Of a DNA stretch of 64,000 nucleotides, positions 10,520 to 21,758 are shown piece by piece. The notes under the pieces were generated by a model that saw only the letters and a program-made list of their open reading frames with translations, made no database searches and was not told the origin of the DNA. Source of the DNA: Metallyticus violacea (taxonomy: Eukaryota; Arthropoda; Insecta; Mantodea; Metallyticidae); the NCBI GenBank assembly GCA_030762175.1, contig CM060833.1, forward strand, positions 3,325,501-3,389,500, in the 5' to 3' direction. How positions within the stretch are numbered: the first letter of the stretch is position 1; every line of letters starts with the position of its first letter. Made by a program: the position numbers and the translations under genes.

Positions 10520-11560
10520 AAGACATGTTTTAATTAGCAACCATAGCAGAAGTTAGTATGCAGCACCCATTGTTGCAGTTGAAGCAAAATCATAGATGAG
10601 AGTGACTTAAAGAGTATTTTCATGTAATGATTTGTTTTACAATTATAAGTGTAACACACAAGAATGCCTTGAAAAATTACAGAAAGCTTTTCCAGAATCT
10701 GCGCCTTCAAGTACAAAAGTTTAAATGAGGAAGAACCTTGAAAGATGAATAACACTTGATGTATCCAGCAATAGTAGTCACAAATGAAATAATTGCTACG
10801 TAGAAGCCATAGTGAAGAACAATCCATGAGTAACATAGGGGGAGAAAAGAGTCTCTAAATATTCATTCACTGCAGATGTCAGAAATCTGTGAGGAAGTTT
10901 TGTTGTCACTGGGTAGCCCACAATCTCATGGAAGAACAAAAGGCAGCTCACACATATCAACATCTTGGCAGGTGAACCAATATGACCTGAAATCAAGGTG
11001 ACAGTCCGCAATCTACGTCTTTCCAAATGATCTCCGAGTGGAGGTTAAGCAACGTTAAAGTGTAAGTTGGAAGACGGTTGCCAGTTTCTTCTCAACAAGT
11101 GGCCATATTGCAACCATTTTACTTCAGGAACAAAAAACACTGTGAACTGGTATATTATAGCTTGTGTCCCCAGAACACTAAAAGAAAGGAAACCAAAGTC
11201 TGGATGCAAGAATTGCTGCTTCACTACGACATTTAACTCTGCAATTACTACTTTGAAAATAATGAAATTGCTGTGGCATTGGTGAACCACCCACCATACA
11301 GTTCAGATTTGGAGCCCTTTGACCTTATTCTGTTTTTGTTAACAGAAAATTGAAAGTCATCAATTTGGGGGTCTAAAAGAATCTATGGTGTTCTATGAAG
11401 AGATTGGTACCATCTCTAAAGATGCATGATACAGTCATTTCTAATAATTGGTTTTAGAGAGTGCAACTGTATATCAAGAGTGAGAGAAACTGCTTTGAAA
11501 AGAAACAGACTGAGTTTGAGCATTATGGCCTTCTACTTACATTATAAACATGCAGTCTGC
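10520..11560 (+). mobile_element. Mariner-associated relic, copy 1 of 2
   Basis: The last 300 bp encode the C-terminal end of a mariner-type transposase: HPPYSSDLEPFDLILF near 11287-11335 and a YFEK-like end near 11490-11510. The preceding 500 bp match 30640-31100 and contain a minus-strand frame (11026-10796) resembling the minus frame 31082-30828. All frames are broken. The two copies are dispersed repeats in the same orientation. Confidence 0.55.
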
Positions 11561-11599
11561 TCTGTATGTGGAAAATGTAGAGCACATTATTTTTTTTAA

Positions 11600-13830
11600 T
11601 TTCAGGAACAAGCTAATGGAGACAACAAAGCAATAATGGTTGGAATTAAAGAAACGAATTGCAGCAAAGAAAATTTTTATTGATCAAATGCAAATTCAGA
11701 ATCTTAGGAAATAGTTATATAGAGTTAAGAACAAATGGTTATTGTCAGTGAGGAGAGATGATTGTTAGTTTGATTATGTTTGCCTTGTGTAATTGGTAAG
11801 TAATGGTATTTTGATTTTATGTGTAGTAGATAGATTAAAAGTTTAAATTTGTATGGGTGTAAGCTAGTTAAGGGCAGGGGTTCTTTAAATGAGAAGAGAT
11901 TTATCATTAACTTGGATGATTATTGAATTGTATAAAATTTTATTATATGTTATTATAGTGTTTCTTTGTTTGTTTTAGAAGAGTATAGTTGTGGGAAAGA
12001 TCTAAGGTAATTTCAAAACTATAACTGAGATATTTAGATGCAATATCGATACAAATACAAGAAATATAGGTGTGGAATTGCGAACAGGCTGTGCAACAGT
12101 CCTCTGGGTATCCAAGTAGGAAGCTACAGAAAACTGAGGACTGAGACTGTATGTTAAAATATACAGAGTCCTCGTTTGGATGCACAGCCAGCTTAACGGT
12201 GATTTGCTTAGTACCAGCAGGCATGCAGTTTGCCAATGGTGTCAGATATTCACTGGCCCTTGAATTCAAGAACACAGATTTCTACAGCACACCAAATACC
12301 AATTTTTTGGTCATACAATGGACTTCATGTACAAGATTGAAATTTTCTGCACTCCAGTATCTATTGTTTTGTGCAGTTACATGGCCATGAAAATAAAACC
12401 TGCTTCATGGTAAATAAAATTAAATGTGGGTCAATAGAGCAAACATTAACATTATCACCACTAAATTTCAGAAATTAACTCTACACACATTATCGCGTGG
12501 TTGCAATTCCTGAACTACAGTTATCTTACAGGATTTTAATTTTAAAAGTTAAGTGATATTCCAAGCTGAGGTTTGCAAAATTTGGATTGCTGTGCAAACT
12601 TTCTCATAGACTTCTTTGGACTTCTTTCTAGCTTTTCTCCAGTCATTAAGTTTTTCTTATGTAAGAACATGGCTTTTTACTTTTGGTTTTTTATCGAGAA
12701 CAAATCCTGTTTCCCTGATTCTATTCACAAGATTACATACTGTTTCTGTATGAGATGCATGAACAGTAGGGAATCATACATGAAGATTCTGTGTGCTAAA
12801 ATAAACAGACTTTTTGGCATTGTAACAGCACTAATAATACACTATAACACAAAACAAGTGGTCTCATAATGTTCAGCTGCTATACAGCACAAAGACTGCA
12901 CATGAGCACTTGGACAGGTGAGAAATACGAGGGGGAAGCAGAATCAGTTAGTAACAGGGCATGTTTTTCCCCGTTAAGCTGGCCAGATGTCCAAATGAAG
13001 GCTCTGTAGTTAGTGAAATGGTGATAAATCTGTATGTTAATTCTTAGAATATTTTGTATCCAAAGGGTTTAAAATATTGACCTGGTATAGAACTCGGATT
13101 AGAACCAGGCCATATTGCAATAATATTTGTGAGCTTAATGCCATTTAAATAAATAAATAATAGAATCCCAAAAATTAAATAGCTACTCTCATACTTAGTT
13201 TATACATAACTCAATGGGAGCCCAAAACAATAAGAGATGTATTTTGGTTTGAGTGCTCAGAACTTAATAAATATTTGATTGTGTTAAGTTTCTAAAACCA
13301 TGGTATTGCTCTTTACCTTGTAAGATTATGTTAAGCAGACATTATTTTTATACTGTAAGACTACGCCACTTTTTTCAAACCTAATTTTGCAACAAAATTC
13401 ATGGAATATTTCTCATAAAAATTGTACAGAGATTGAAATGTGACTCAGTTTCCACTGTTTATCATTGTAATTCACTTAGTAGCCTTATAAACTCCAAAGA
13501 CCTTTAAAATACAAGTTTGATGATGGGTATTAGTTCAATAAATGGACACCATGCAAAAGGCATTAAGAGGTCTAGCCCATGCGAAAACTTTGGTACCAAC
13601 CAGGTCTAAGAAGTACCTTAATTCTCAGCCAATAATTAATATGCCATTAAAGAATCAGTCTGCACAACTGACCTTTTCAAACCATCATACTGGATTTTTT
13701 TAAAGTTAAACTATATGTATTTTTGTAACTTTTCTTTAACTTAACCTAACTGAGTATGTATGTTTTTAGTTTGAACAATATAGTAACTGTGCTGTCAAAG
13801 CATGGTAAATAAAAATAACTACTTTGTATA
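11600..13830. other. Intergenic DNA downstream of raptor, no recognised gene
   Basis: Short frames occur (minus 12275-11943, plus 12151-12390 and 12573-12869), but none shows a domain I recognise or splice-linked partners. The 12.1-12.3 kb stretch is less AT-biased than its surroundings. No PLE, LINE or SINE motif was seen. Confidence 0.4.
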
Positions 13831-13836
13831 TCACAA

Positions 13837-13842
13837 TTTAAT
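13837..13842 (-). promoter_or_regulatory. Candidate poly(A) signal of raptor (ATTAAA)
   Basis: The minus strand reads ATTAAA about 80 nt after the stop codon. It is the nearest canonical-variant signal; no AATAAA is closer. This is position-based inference only. Confidence 0.3.
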
Positions 13843-13923
13843 CAGAAAGTTCATTCTGCAGTTTCAGAATTAATGTGGCGCTCACCACAATTGTATTGGT
13901 ACAGGGGACAGTTGGTTCAGGGG

Positions 13924-14119
13924 TCATCTCTTTGGGTCAATGGAATATACACTGATGGAATTGTCCATGGTGCCAGCAGCAAGGCACACACGGTATGTAT
14001 GGAATGCCAGGCAGCTCACTGGTCCAATACGTGGCCCCATGAAACCTTCATGATATTTTATGGTGTTCAACGCCATACCCTCCATGCTGTACATGCTTAT
14101 ATATTGGTTCACCGAGCCC
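13924..14119 (-). CDS. raptor: raptor terminal coding exon (last WD40 blade, stop)
   Basis: The acceptor is atgttgcag at 14120-14121. The first base completes a split codon, followed by 64 codons and TGA (13926-13924). Residues about 452-515 of the assembled fragment start GSVNQYISMYS and continue to KYHEGFMGPRIGPVSCLAFH and DNSISVYSIDPKR. They match the conserved end of raptor in register. The C-terminus has the family's usual position shortly after the final WD-like strand. Confidence 0.95.
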
Positions 14120-14771
14120 CTGCAACATATTAAATAACAACACATATTTAACGTTAATATAATATTAATGTATATGCGGTTGAATGACTTCATGATATTT
14201 ACAGAAAAATACATTCTGTATTAGATGTGGGGAATCTAAACCAGTATAGGAATAAACTGTACTTACAAAGCTGTACACAATGGAGTGGTAATATACCCTA
14301 TAATTATGTATTCAACTTTTTACACCAGCCACCATGAGCCCATTTGTAGATTGTGCAAACAGGATGAGGAAACTGCCTGCATATGCTGTTTAACTGCCCA
14401 TTACTGATAAGAAAGAGCCTTACTGTTTTTATAACCAGTGCAGACTTGGGAACAGAGGCTGACATTGGCTATTGCAACTTGTTCAAGGAACAGATTTTGG
14501 GAAACAGTGAAAGCATCTCTTCCTATGGGGTGGCACAATAAACCTTTTAAACTGACCTGTAGCAGGTCAACAACTTCTCATTATCTATTTAGGTATGAGG
14601 GAGATGAAGTGATAAGCCTCTCGAGATTCAGGTCTTAGAGAGGGTTGTAAGTTGAATCCAATTCTTTTCATATTACTTAAGGATGATGTAATGGATCGCT
14701 AGAAGCTAGTTAGTAGAAATGTCCTAAACTTAGGTATTCATTTTTTACACTAAACTCTACTTACTTACATA

Positions 14772-14816
14772 AAAGTAAGACGTGTTTTGACAGAATCTCT
14801 CCCATCTTCAGTTGCT
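14772..14816 (-). ncRNA. Hammerhead-like motif, PLE-C terminus
   Basis: The minus strand reads CUGAAGA, U, GGGAGAGAUUCUGUC, AAAA and ACACGUC. The core CUGANGA is intact and GAAA has become AAAA. Compared with 23064-23108 it points to an ancestral GAAA-ACGCGU, with independent CpG losses in each copy. Confidence 0.5.
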
Positions 14817-15116
14817 CACTGAACCGCCGTTACTCGAAATGATGGCTAGACACCCGGATGTTCCTGTGGTGGCCTCTGTTGGTTCAAGTAGGAAATTGCT
14901 GAGTTCATCCATAAGAGGAAACTCGAAATTCATTAGGTTTTCTCTATTTTTTAATATGAAAAATTTTTTCCAAGTGGATAACTCTAATGGGTTATGAAAT
15001 GTTTCAACAGCTTAATTTCTGGTTTTATTCCATGATTTTTGTTCCAAAAGTGAGCTGCTATTGCTGATTTATCCACCTGCTTAAACCGCATATTCCTAAA
15101 ATGTTCTTTCCTCCAT

Positions 15117-15395
15117 CGGTCCTGGTGGTGTAATGGTTACCATACTTGCCTCCTACACCCAAGAACGCGGGTTCGAACCCAGCCATGACCGATGGATTTT
15201 TTCTCGGGTGTAAAAATCCTAAGCATGGCTTCCTTCAGAAGGGAAGTAAAGCCATGGGTCCTGTGTCGTACATTTACGGCACGAAAAAGAGCCTCAAGCC
15301 TGAAAGAGAGGCCTCTGAGCAAAATTTGTCTGCCGTTTCATGCCCTGAATTGAATGGGACGCCGATGACCTGATATATTAAAGAGCGTCCACACA
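15117..15395 (+). mobile_element. tRNA-derived SINE, family 1
   Basis: The head carries a consensus A box (tggtgtaatgg) and B box (ggttcgaaccc), a tRNA-like acceptor pairing, and then a body with gaaaaagagcctcaagcctg. The tail is gggacgccgatgacctga...agagcgtcc, ending in a CA repeat. A 5-6 bp duplication (tcctc) flanks it inside the PLE-C sequence ctttcctccgaatttcc. Related copies are 52704-52999 and the minus-strand 46095-46325 and 18055-18170. Confidence 0.85.
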
Positions 15396-15645
15396 CACAC
15401 ACACACGCACAAAAAATCCTCAGAATTTCCAAATTTCGCTTTGTTTTGCCTATGTAGCTCTGCTCACAATCTGCACATTTTATTTCGTAAATTCCTGATT
15501 TTGTTCTGTTGATATGGAGTCTTTTACTGTGCAACCCAATAAATTCTTGATTTGTATCTGTTTTTTGGGGCTAACATTATCCCATGTTCTTTGAAAATTT
15601 TCTTGAGCTTGTGGTAAATTGGATGGTAGGTGAAACTTTTGAATT

Positions 15646-15720
15646 TGTCTTACTTTATGTAAGTAAGTGGAGTTTAGTGTACAAAATTAATACTTTTAGG
15701 ATATATTACCACTCCATTGT
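15646..15720 (+). mobile_element. PLE-C terminus in opposite orientation to its neighbour
   Basis: The sequence cttac...gtaagtggagtttagtgt...aatac matches the outer part of the terminus at 23101-23146. It joins the 5'-truncated end of the minus-strand PLE-C, so the two termini face away from each other as in the foldbacks. Confidence 0.6.
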
Positions 15721-16258
15721 CAACAGCTTCATAAGTACAATATTTATAGTAAATATGCGTCTAACAGAAATTCCAGGGTTACTCTTTGTCGATAATTTGA
15801 AAGTTAGTTCCTTTACTGTGATTAGTCTATTTAAGTTCTTAAAGGAAATAGTTATTTTAATGGAAACTTGATGTATGTCTGGAGAAAACAAAAGTGATGG
15901 TGTATACGGTATATTCAAAATTAAGAAAAGAAGAGTGGTTCATGGTATGTAGAAATGTCAAACTATTAATGAATGCATTTACCTAGATATAAAACTGATT
16001 ATGGAAAGGGTACTAAAATACTGGTACAGGATTTCAACAACTCCCTGAGGGATGTATACTAAATGTAAAAGATTGTTTGATATATCAGGAGATATATATT
16101 GTATTCTTACTGTTCTCCTGATTCTGATTCTAAATTCTTGAAATTATGGCTAATTAGTCATGAATACATTCACACAAAAAAGTTGGCTGGATGCTAGTGG
16201 CCATTGCAGATGCTGATATTGATAACTTTTTACCTAGCTTCCGAACTATTTTTCATTT

Positions 16259-16308
16259 AATTGATATCATTGTATGATTTAGTTAAACTAAACACTCTTA
16301 ATGCTTAA
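16259..16308 (-). mobile_element. Minimal PLE-terminus insertion (50 bp) with exact 12-bp TSD
   Basis: The inserted bases (aattgatatcattgtatga...cactcttaatgcttaa) are the outer part of a PLE-B terminus. They are bounded by tatttttcattt at 16247-16258 and 16309-16320. There is no ribozyme and no coding sequence. Confidence 0.7.
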
Positions 16309-16354
16309 TATTTTTCATTTGTTGTTTGCCATCAAGTTGGTTATATTTCAGCAG

Positions 16355-16430
16355 ATATTCTTTATTTAGAATACCTTTAGAATATTCTTTATTTAGAATA
16401 CCTTTAGAATATTCTTTATTTAAAATAGTA
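16355..16430. repeat. Tandem repeat, 27-bp period, about 2.7 units
   Basis: Units start at 16355, 16382 and 16409 (atattctttatttagaatac...). The first two copies look identical and the third diverges at its end. Confidence 0.9.
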
Positions 16431-16439
16431 GTCACATCT

Positions 16440-16900
16440 TACATAATAGGCAGTACCTTTCCTTGATTAATTTCATCCTGAAGAGATATTCTGACAGGCA
16501 ATCATACTCAACATAGCAGAATTAGGTAACTTCAATTTTCTTAATTATCAAATTGACTCACTAGATAATTAAGAATATATTAAGTCGCTTCATTGTATTG
16601 GTTCCGACACAAAATTAAATTTTATATGTAACTCCAATTTTTTGGGTTTCAATAAAAGATGTTTGAAAGTCTTTTGTTGTTCTTGTTCAGGTATTATGTT
16701 TTTATGAGTGTGAATTTAGTTCAAAAGATGGTTTAATTTCACAGTGACTTCATTTTTTTTTTTGCTACAGTATCAGCAATCTCATTCCCTTAAAATCCAA
16801 CATGGCTCTGGATTCACTGTAAAACTATTTCTGTATTTCTGATTGTATGATATAGTTTTCTTATTTAATTTACAGTGTAGGGGTGCGCAGTAATTCCACC
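16440..16900 (-). mobile_element. I-type LINE, RNase H end fragment
   Basis: The minus strand resembles 8040-8400: SESRAML-like residues for WIPSHVG, then GNEIADTVAKKK near 16790-16750, then the KFTLIKT...NKNNKR segment. It is broken by stops and lies head to head with 16930-17130. Confidence 0.6.
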
Positions 16901-16929
16901 TCCCTGTGTTTTACACCTGGGTAACACTA

Positions 16930-17130
16930 AGCGGATTACAGTCATATCCAGTATTGAGATTGATAGCACTTAGTCACAAAACAACTATTATCTGACTGAT
17001 ACATGGTATAGAGTATATACAGATGGTTCACTTAAAAGTGGAGAAGCAGGCTTTGGAATATACTGTGAAGAATCCTCTCAATATACATCTTCGAGACAGT
17101 ATGCTAACAATTTTAATGGTCATTAGAGCA
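16930..17130 (+). mobile_element. I-type LINE, RNase H start fragment
   Basis: The plus strand encodes YTDGSLKSGEAGFGIYCE (about 17010-17070), the first catalytic strand of RNase H with Asp. It corresponds to 7790-7870 of the LINE at 4030-8690. It is in opposite orientation to the fragment at 16440-16900. Confidence 0.65.
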
Positions 17131-17275
17131 GCTTTCGAAAATCTACTGTAGACCTAGAATACATAAACATTTCATACACCAAAGTATATTGTAGCAATAC
17201 ACTTCTGTAACCAAAGCTTCTATTTGGAAGTAACTTACAACAATAAGTTTAGTTATGAAGATAAAATAAAAAAAG

Positions 17276-17420
17276 AGAACTAAATATTCTTGGAACCGGT
17301 CCCATACATTATGACAAGCAAGTGAAGTATTAAGAGTGTGTAGTTCAACTAAATCATACATTGATACCAATTATATGATTAGTTTCACTGTGCAAGTTCC
17401 AATTTACATTTTTATTAATG
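17276..17420 (+). mobile_element. 5'-truncated PLE-B terminus
   Basis: The segment starts within the hammerhead stem II (agaactaaat) and reads accggtcccatac. It continues through the usual tail aagtgaagtattaagagtgtgtagttcaac...ttcactgtgcaagttccaatttacat. The ribozyme core 5' half is missing. Confidence 0.6.
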
Positions 17421-17622
17421 GCTTATGTAGTTTATCTATGTTTCCAAGACTAAACTTTGTACATAACTTAAAACAGGAGGTCACATTTAAAATTGGGCAA
17501 AGGGTAACAATACTGTGTATATGATTATTCTATTTTTGTGTAAATGCTGAATCTAAAGGTACCAAAACTACTGGAAAATTATTACTTATGAGATGTTTAA
17601 TTAAAGAGCTAAAATTACATAC

Positions 17623-17739
17623 ACAGCAAAAATATCTGCATTCTTGTGAACTGCCATAGCTGTCATTCCCTGGGAAGTTTCACATGATAATAAGGAGGAG
17701 TTGCGGCGAATATCAAAGAACTTCACATCTCCTGCCACA
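17623..17739 (-). CDS. raptor: raptor exon (WD40 blade with GDVKFFDIR)
   Basis: The acceptor is atattttcag and the donor gtatgt. The first base completes a Cys codon and the last two bases start a Val codon. Residues about 413-450 include VAGDVKFFDIR and MTAMAVHKNADIFA. The upstream in-frame GT (17624) would break the frame with the next exon, so the donor at 17622 was chosen. Confidence 0.95.
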
Positions 17740-18054
17740 CTGAAAATATAACAGCTTCAGTTATTTGTGTAAAGTTTTCACATATTGCAGCATATTCAAA
17801 TAATGTTACTGTAATTTAGAGCCAAAACTGCTAAAATATGTAACATTTACTCAAAGTATGCCTAACATTGAAAGGAGCAGAGTATCCATCCTATCAGAGC
17901 TGTTCAATAAAGAATTATTATAATTTTTATAGACATAACTTCTTGCTCTAAAATTTAACCTTACAATAGTTTGTAAATATTGTTATATCATTGTTGTCAA
18001 TTCCAGTTCATGCCTAAGTAAAGAGTGCAAGTTCCATCTATAGCAGAATGGTTT

Positions 18055-18170
18055 TTTTTGGGAGGGGGATTTACGGATGCTCTTTAACATGCCAGGTCAT
18101 CAGCATCCCATTCAAATCAGAGCATGAAATGGCCAACAAATTTTGCTCAGAGGCCTCCAGAACGGAGATG
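18055..18170 (-). mobile_element. SINE family 1, tail fragment
   Basis: The stretch ctctttaacatgccaggtcatcagcatcccattcaa...gctcagaggcctcc matches, in reverse orientation, the body and tail of the SINEs at 15117 and 52704. The tRNA-like head is absent. Confidence 0.75.
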
Positions 18171-18489
18171 ACACACAAGCAATGTGCTGCTCTGAAATTC
18201 TGCTTTCATTGAATAAATTTTTAGCTGAGACCATCTTATTTCTAATATTATATAATTTCAAAATCCAAAGACTTCATTTCCTTCCCCCTGGTTTCAACTA
18301 ATGTAAGTAAGAATATGAATATCAAATATCAGGTCAAAACCGATTACAAATGTTTGTTTCTTTATGCAATGTTACAGGAGATCTATGGAGAGTTTATTCT
18401 TTCCTATAACACAGCTTGAAGATAGTTTAAAATATTTAAAGAGGAGAAACAATCAATTTCAAAGGAAGATGGACTCTAGTTTGTGCTAT

Positions 18490-19250
18490 AATGAAAGAAA
18501 AATTAATACCAATACCGTCATTGTGAGAGAGAATTGTCAAATAACGTTAAGAATGTTTTCAGAAATTCTTATCATTTTACTTTGTGCCATTCATACATTG
18601 GTAACTGAAAAGATGTATTTGTGCACAGTGGGTTCCAAGATTGCTGATTCCAGAACAAAAGGACATTTGCATATACTTTAAGATAATGTTACAGGAAGAT
18701 GCAGAGTTTCTTTCAAAGATAATCACTGATGATGAAATATGGGTACATCATTTTGATCCTGAGGGCAAACAGCAAAGCTATGTGTGAAATCTGCTGGGAA
18801 AGTTATGGCCATCTCATTTTTTGATATTCCAGGAATAGTTTACTAGCATGTCATACCTGCATACACAACTATAACTGTGCAATACTACAAAGATGTCTTG
18901 ACAAACCAGATGTCTCCTCACAGTAATGCATGGCTGAACATTTCATAAGAATCAATATGAGGTGTGTCCCTAACCCTCCCTACAGTTCAGATTTACCCCA
19001 TGTGATTTCCCCCCCCCCCAAATTGAAGAAACACCTTCATGGGAGGCATTTTTCATCCCCAGAAGCAATGGTGAAGGCTGTGGAGGATTCTGAAGGAAAT
19101 GGCAAAAATGATTCCAGCATGTCTTTAAAGACTAGGAAATGCTAGTGCATTGCATTGAATGTGGACTACTTTGAGAAAGATCATCAAAATTATGAGGATG
19201 AGTAAAGGTATGTTGTAAAAAGAAATTATGATTATTTTTTATTGAGTAGC
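18490..19250 (+). mobile_element. Mariner-like transposase relic
   Basis: The plus strand encodes a degraded helix-turn-helix region (VRENCQITLRM, about 18520-18555) and ITDDEIWVHHFDPEGKQQS (first catalytic Asp, about 18720-18775). PYSSDLP...KLKKHLHGRHFSS follows (about 18978-19060) and a YFEK end near 19165. This matches mariner DD34D transposases, with several frameshifts. The DNA ends near a terminal repeat-like tagcccttga at 19242-19257. Confidence 0.75.
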
Positions 19251-19333
19251 CCTTGAAATATAAATGGTGATATAGATGCAAACTGTAACATTTCCATTTT
19301 TTACAAAATAATTATTTTACTAAAACTACTTAC

Positions 19334-19502
19334 CAGCCACTTACAGCCCTGCCATTTCCCTGTGGATTAAACCTGAGGTTCACATCTACAACCCACGCTG
19401 TATGTTCCCTCCATGTCATAACTCTTGCTTCCTGTGGTGACAGACGGTTATCAAACAGTCGCACAGAGCCGTCTCCACATCCTGCTAGCATTAGCGATGT
19501 CC
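19334..19502 (-). CDS. raptor: raptor exon (WD40 blades, REHTAWVV)
   Basis: The acceptor is ttactcctcag and the donor G/gtaagt at 19333. Residues about 357-411 include SLMLAGCGDGSVRLFDNR and MTWREHTAWVVDVNL. A second GTAAGT lies eleven bases upstream (19344). It was rejected because only the later donor gives GRAVSGCVAGDVKFFD in register with known raptor. The two nested donors could allow alternative splicing, but the 11-nt difference would shift the frame. Confidence 0.95.
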
Positions 19503-19879
19503 CTGAGGAGTAAGCACATCAAAATCAATGTCTCTCCACAATTAAACAGCTCTGTTTTGTTCTCAGCTTAAGCACTTTGGACACTAGGTACATAACACAG
19601 CTGACAACAATGCATTTTAAGCTATAAACATATGCATCAATGCTAATTTAAGTTTGTATGGTCTTAGTAGAAGTCTGCTATGTATCAATAGCTGGTAAAA
19701 ATCACGAATAATATTAGAGAAAGCTCTACATTATACCCAGTCTTGTCATAAATACTGTTGCAAGATTTTATTTATGTAATTGCAACATATTTTAATATTA
19801 GCAAATTCTGAAGGAATATAGCTAATGCGGCTGTACCCATGAAAAGATTTTTGAAAAATTTCTTCAAATACCCATTCAT

Positions 19880-21010
19880 CCTACTTACTAGGCACCAAAA
19901 ATTATGACGAAAAAAAAAAATGTGTGTGTGTGCATGCGTGCATCTCTTAACACTCTAGAGGCTGCAAATTGTTGTTTTTTCTCCACAAAATTCAGCATAT
20001 AATGATCAATTAACAAACAATTCATCAGGTTTGTTAACCAGTAAAATTGTACCGTTAAATAAGGAGTTAATCTAAATTAAAAATTTAAAAATTGCTCTAG
20101 CACTGCAATTTTTTTTTCTGAACAAAATTAGGTATATGCCAATGAAATAAAATCAGAATTGGTGAGATCAGACAGTTACAAGTGGGAGTTTACTTACATA
20201 CAACCAAAAATTTCAAAAATATTTTCTTTTGCAATATAACTCGGCATTTACTATTTAAATAAAGTAAGAAAAATAGTTTCTGAAAATTAGCGAAATCAGA
20301 CCACTAGGATTAGGAGTATACCTGAGGAAGAATTTTTGTAATTGCTGAGGACATTGATTAAGGTGGCCTGGGGGGAGATATGGCATATGGGGTGGATAAT
20401 TATTGTTAGTATTAACAATGGGAATTCCCCCTAAGTGATAAACCTGTTGGGTGCCGTGTGAAAGAGTATGGGGGAAAGAGTCTGTGCATGCACATGAAGA
20501 ATATCGGACTTACTCTTACAGATGCAGCTTCAGTATCAAATGGCAGCATAAAAAGCCAAATTATATGGAATACTGGAGCAGACAGAGAGATGTATAAATC
20601 TTAAATAGTAGTGTGTGTACTCTATCAACCTTGATAATGTGAAGTATATAATAAATGCAGATGGAGAGAACACAACGATTTCCGAACACAGAAAAACAAG
20701 CAATCATACATTTAAAATAAACTATTGTAGCTTAGATGTTAATTACATTCCATTTTAATTGTTATACACCTAAGTGCAATTGGGAACGTTCACAATATAA
20801 CACACAAATAAAATAATAATGATACGGAAAAAGCATTTACTTTTAAGTCTGAAAGTTATGTTTTTATTAAATACATATGTATATCTTCAGTTAGCGTTAC
20901 TTGTTTTTTACTACATTCTCTGCTCTAATGCTCTGTAATAACCTTCACAAATTCAACTTGCTGAGAAATATGCTTATTTATGTAGCATCAATATGACAGA
21001 CTTTTTCTCA
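19880..21010. other. Intron DNA without recognised features
   Basis: Apart from an A-run and a TG microsatellite at 19911-19945, I see no coding or transposon motif in this raptor intron segment. Confidence 0.4.
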
Positions 21011-21019
21011 TGTATTCCA

Positions 21020-21640
21020 AGTGTTCGGGTACCAATCATTTTGCCTTCACATATGACTGAAGTTTCTCAGGCCATCCAGCTACAGCAGCATTGGAAAATC
21101 CTTCCTCCATTCCCTTCTCCAAAGACCAACTGAGACACTAGCTTCTTGCAAACAATAGTTTGTAGTTAACGGAGATTCAGGCCAATCTTTAGCATTAATA
21201 AAATCTAGAAATTTCTCTCAAGTCAAATTGGGTTGGACCTTGCCTTATGGGCTAAAGCCAAATTTTGCTAGAAGTTCAAATACCTGTTCTTGAACAAAGT
21301 CCTATACAGGTTCCAGCAGAGTGACTTTGTCCACTTTGACAGCTCATTCCCCATCAGACTACATTGAGGCAAGATGGTATTTATTTGGATCTTCAAGATT
21401 TTCTCACAAGCTTCTTGTTAAAACAAGGCATACTTTTTCATTTAAATAGTTGTAAATTTCTTTAATATCAGTAAAAAGTATTTTCTGCTGCCCATTATTA
21501 GCATAATACTGCAGCAGTAATTTGCATAACTCCCTCTATTGCTCCAGTTTTCCAGCCAAGGTCTTGTATAGCAATGGACATAGATCTCTTGGATATATTC
21601 ATCTCAGAAGACATTAATGTCTGCTTTCCAAATGGATTCC
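21020..21640 (-). pseudogene. Unidentified degenerate coding sequence
   Basis: On the minus strand one reading register stays open for long stretches with isolated stops. In order it gives LYKTLAGKLEQ, then RELCKLLLQYYANNGQQK, then LFTDIKEIYNYLNEKV. It continues with AVKVDKVTLLEPV, DFVQEQVFELLAKFGFSP and FLDFINAKDWPESPLTTNY. Amino-acid composition looks like a real soluble helical protein, not a transposon protein I know. No introns are evident, so a retrocopy or an old gene fragment is possible. It lies within a raptor intron. I do not recognise the family. Confidence 0.45.
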
Positions 21641-21758
21641 ATCAAACATGGACTATCTTTGACAACAGCTGCACCTGAAATTAACCATGAGGGTATAATA
21701 TTTGGCAGCAAAGCTATTATCCGATGCCAAAACACTTGTAATGTATTTATGGCAAGAT

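Larger units (their letters stand above)
14760..15660 (-). mobile_element. PLE family C, 3' part, with SINE inserted in its nuclease
   Basis: The minus strand encodes the GIY-YIG region TKSGIYEIKCADCEQSYIGK (about 15500-15445). It is interrupted by a SINE at 15117-15395 and resumes as KEHFRNMRFKQVDKSA (about 15110-15060). It then runs to a C-terminal tail and a terminus with a hammerhead-like motif (14772-14816). It matches the plus-strand copy at 61865-62985. Upstream, near 15646, it abuts a terminus in opposite orientation. Confidence 0.75.

Noticed and set aside
11943..12390. Overlapping frames on both strands with less AT-rich composition, possible exon of a neighbouring gene
   Set aside because: No recognisable domain and no consistent splice partners; left as unassigned intergenic DNA.
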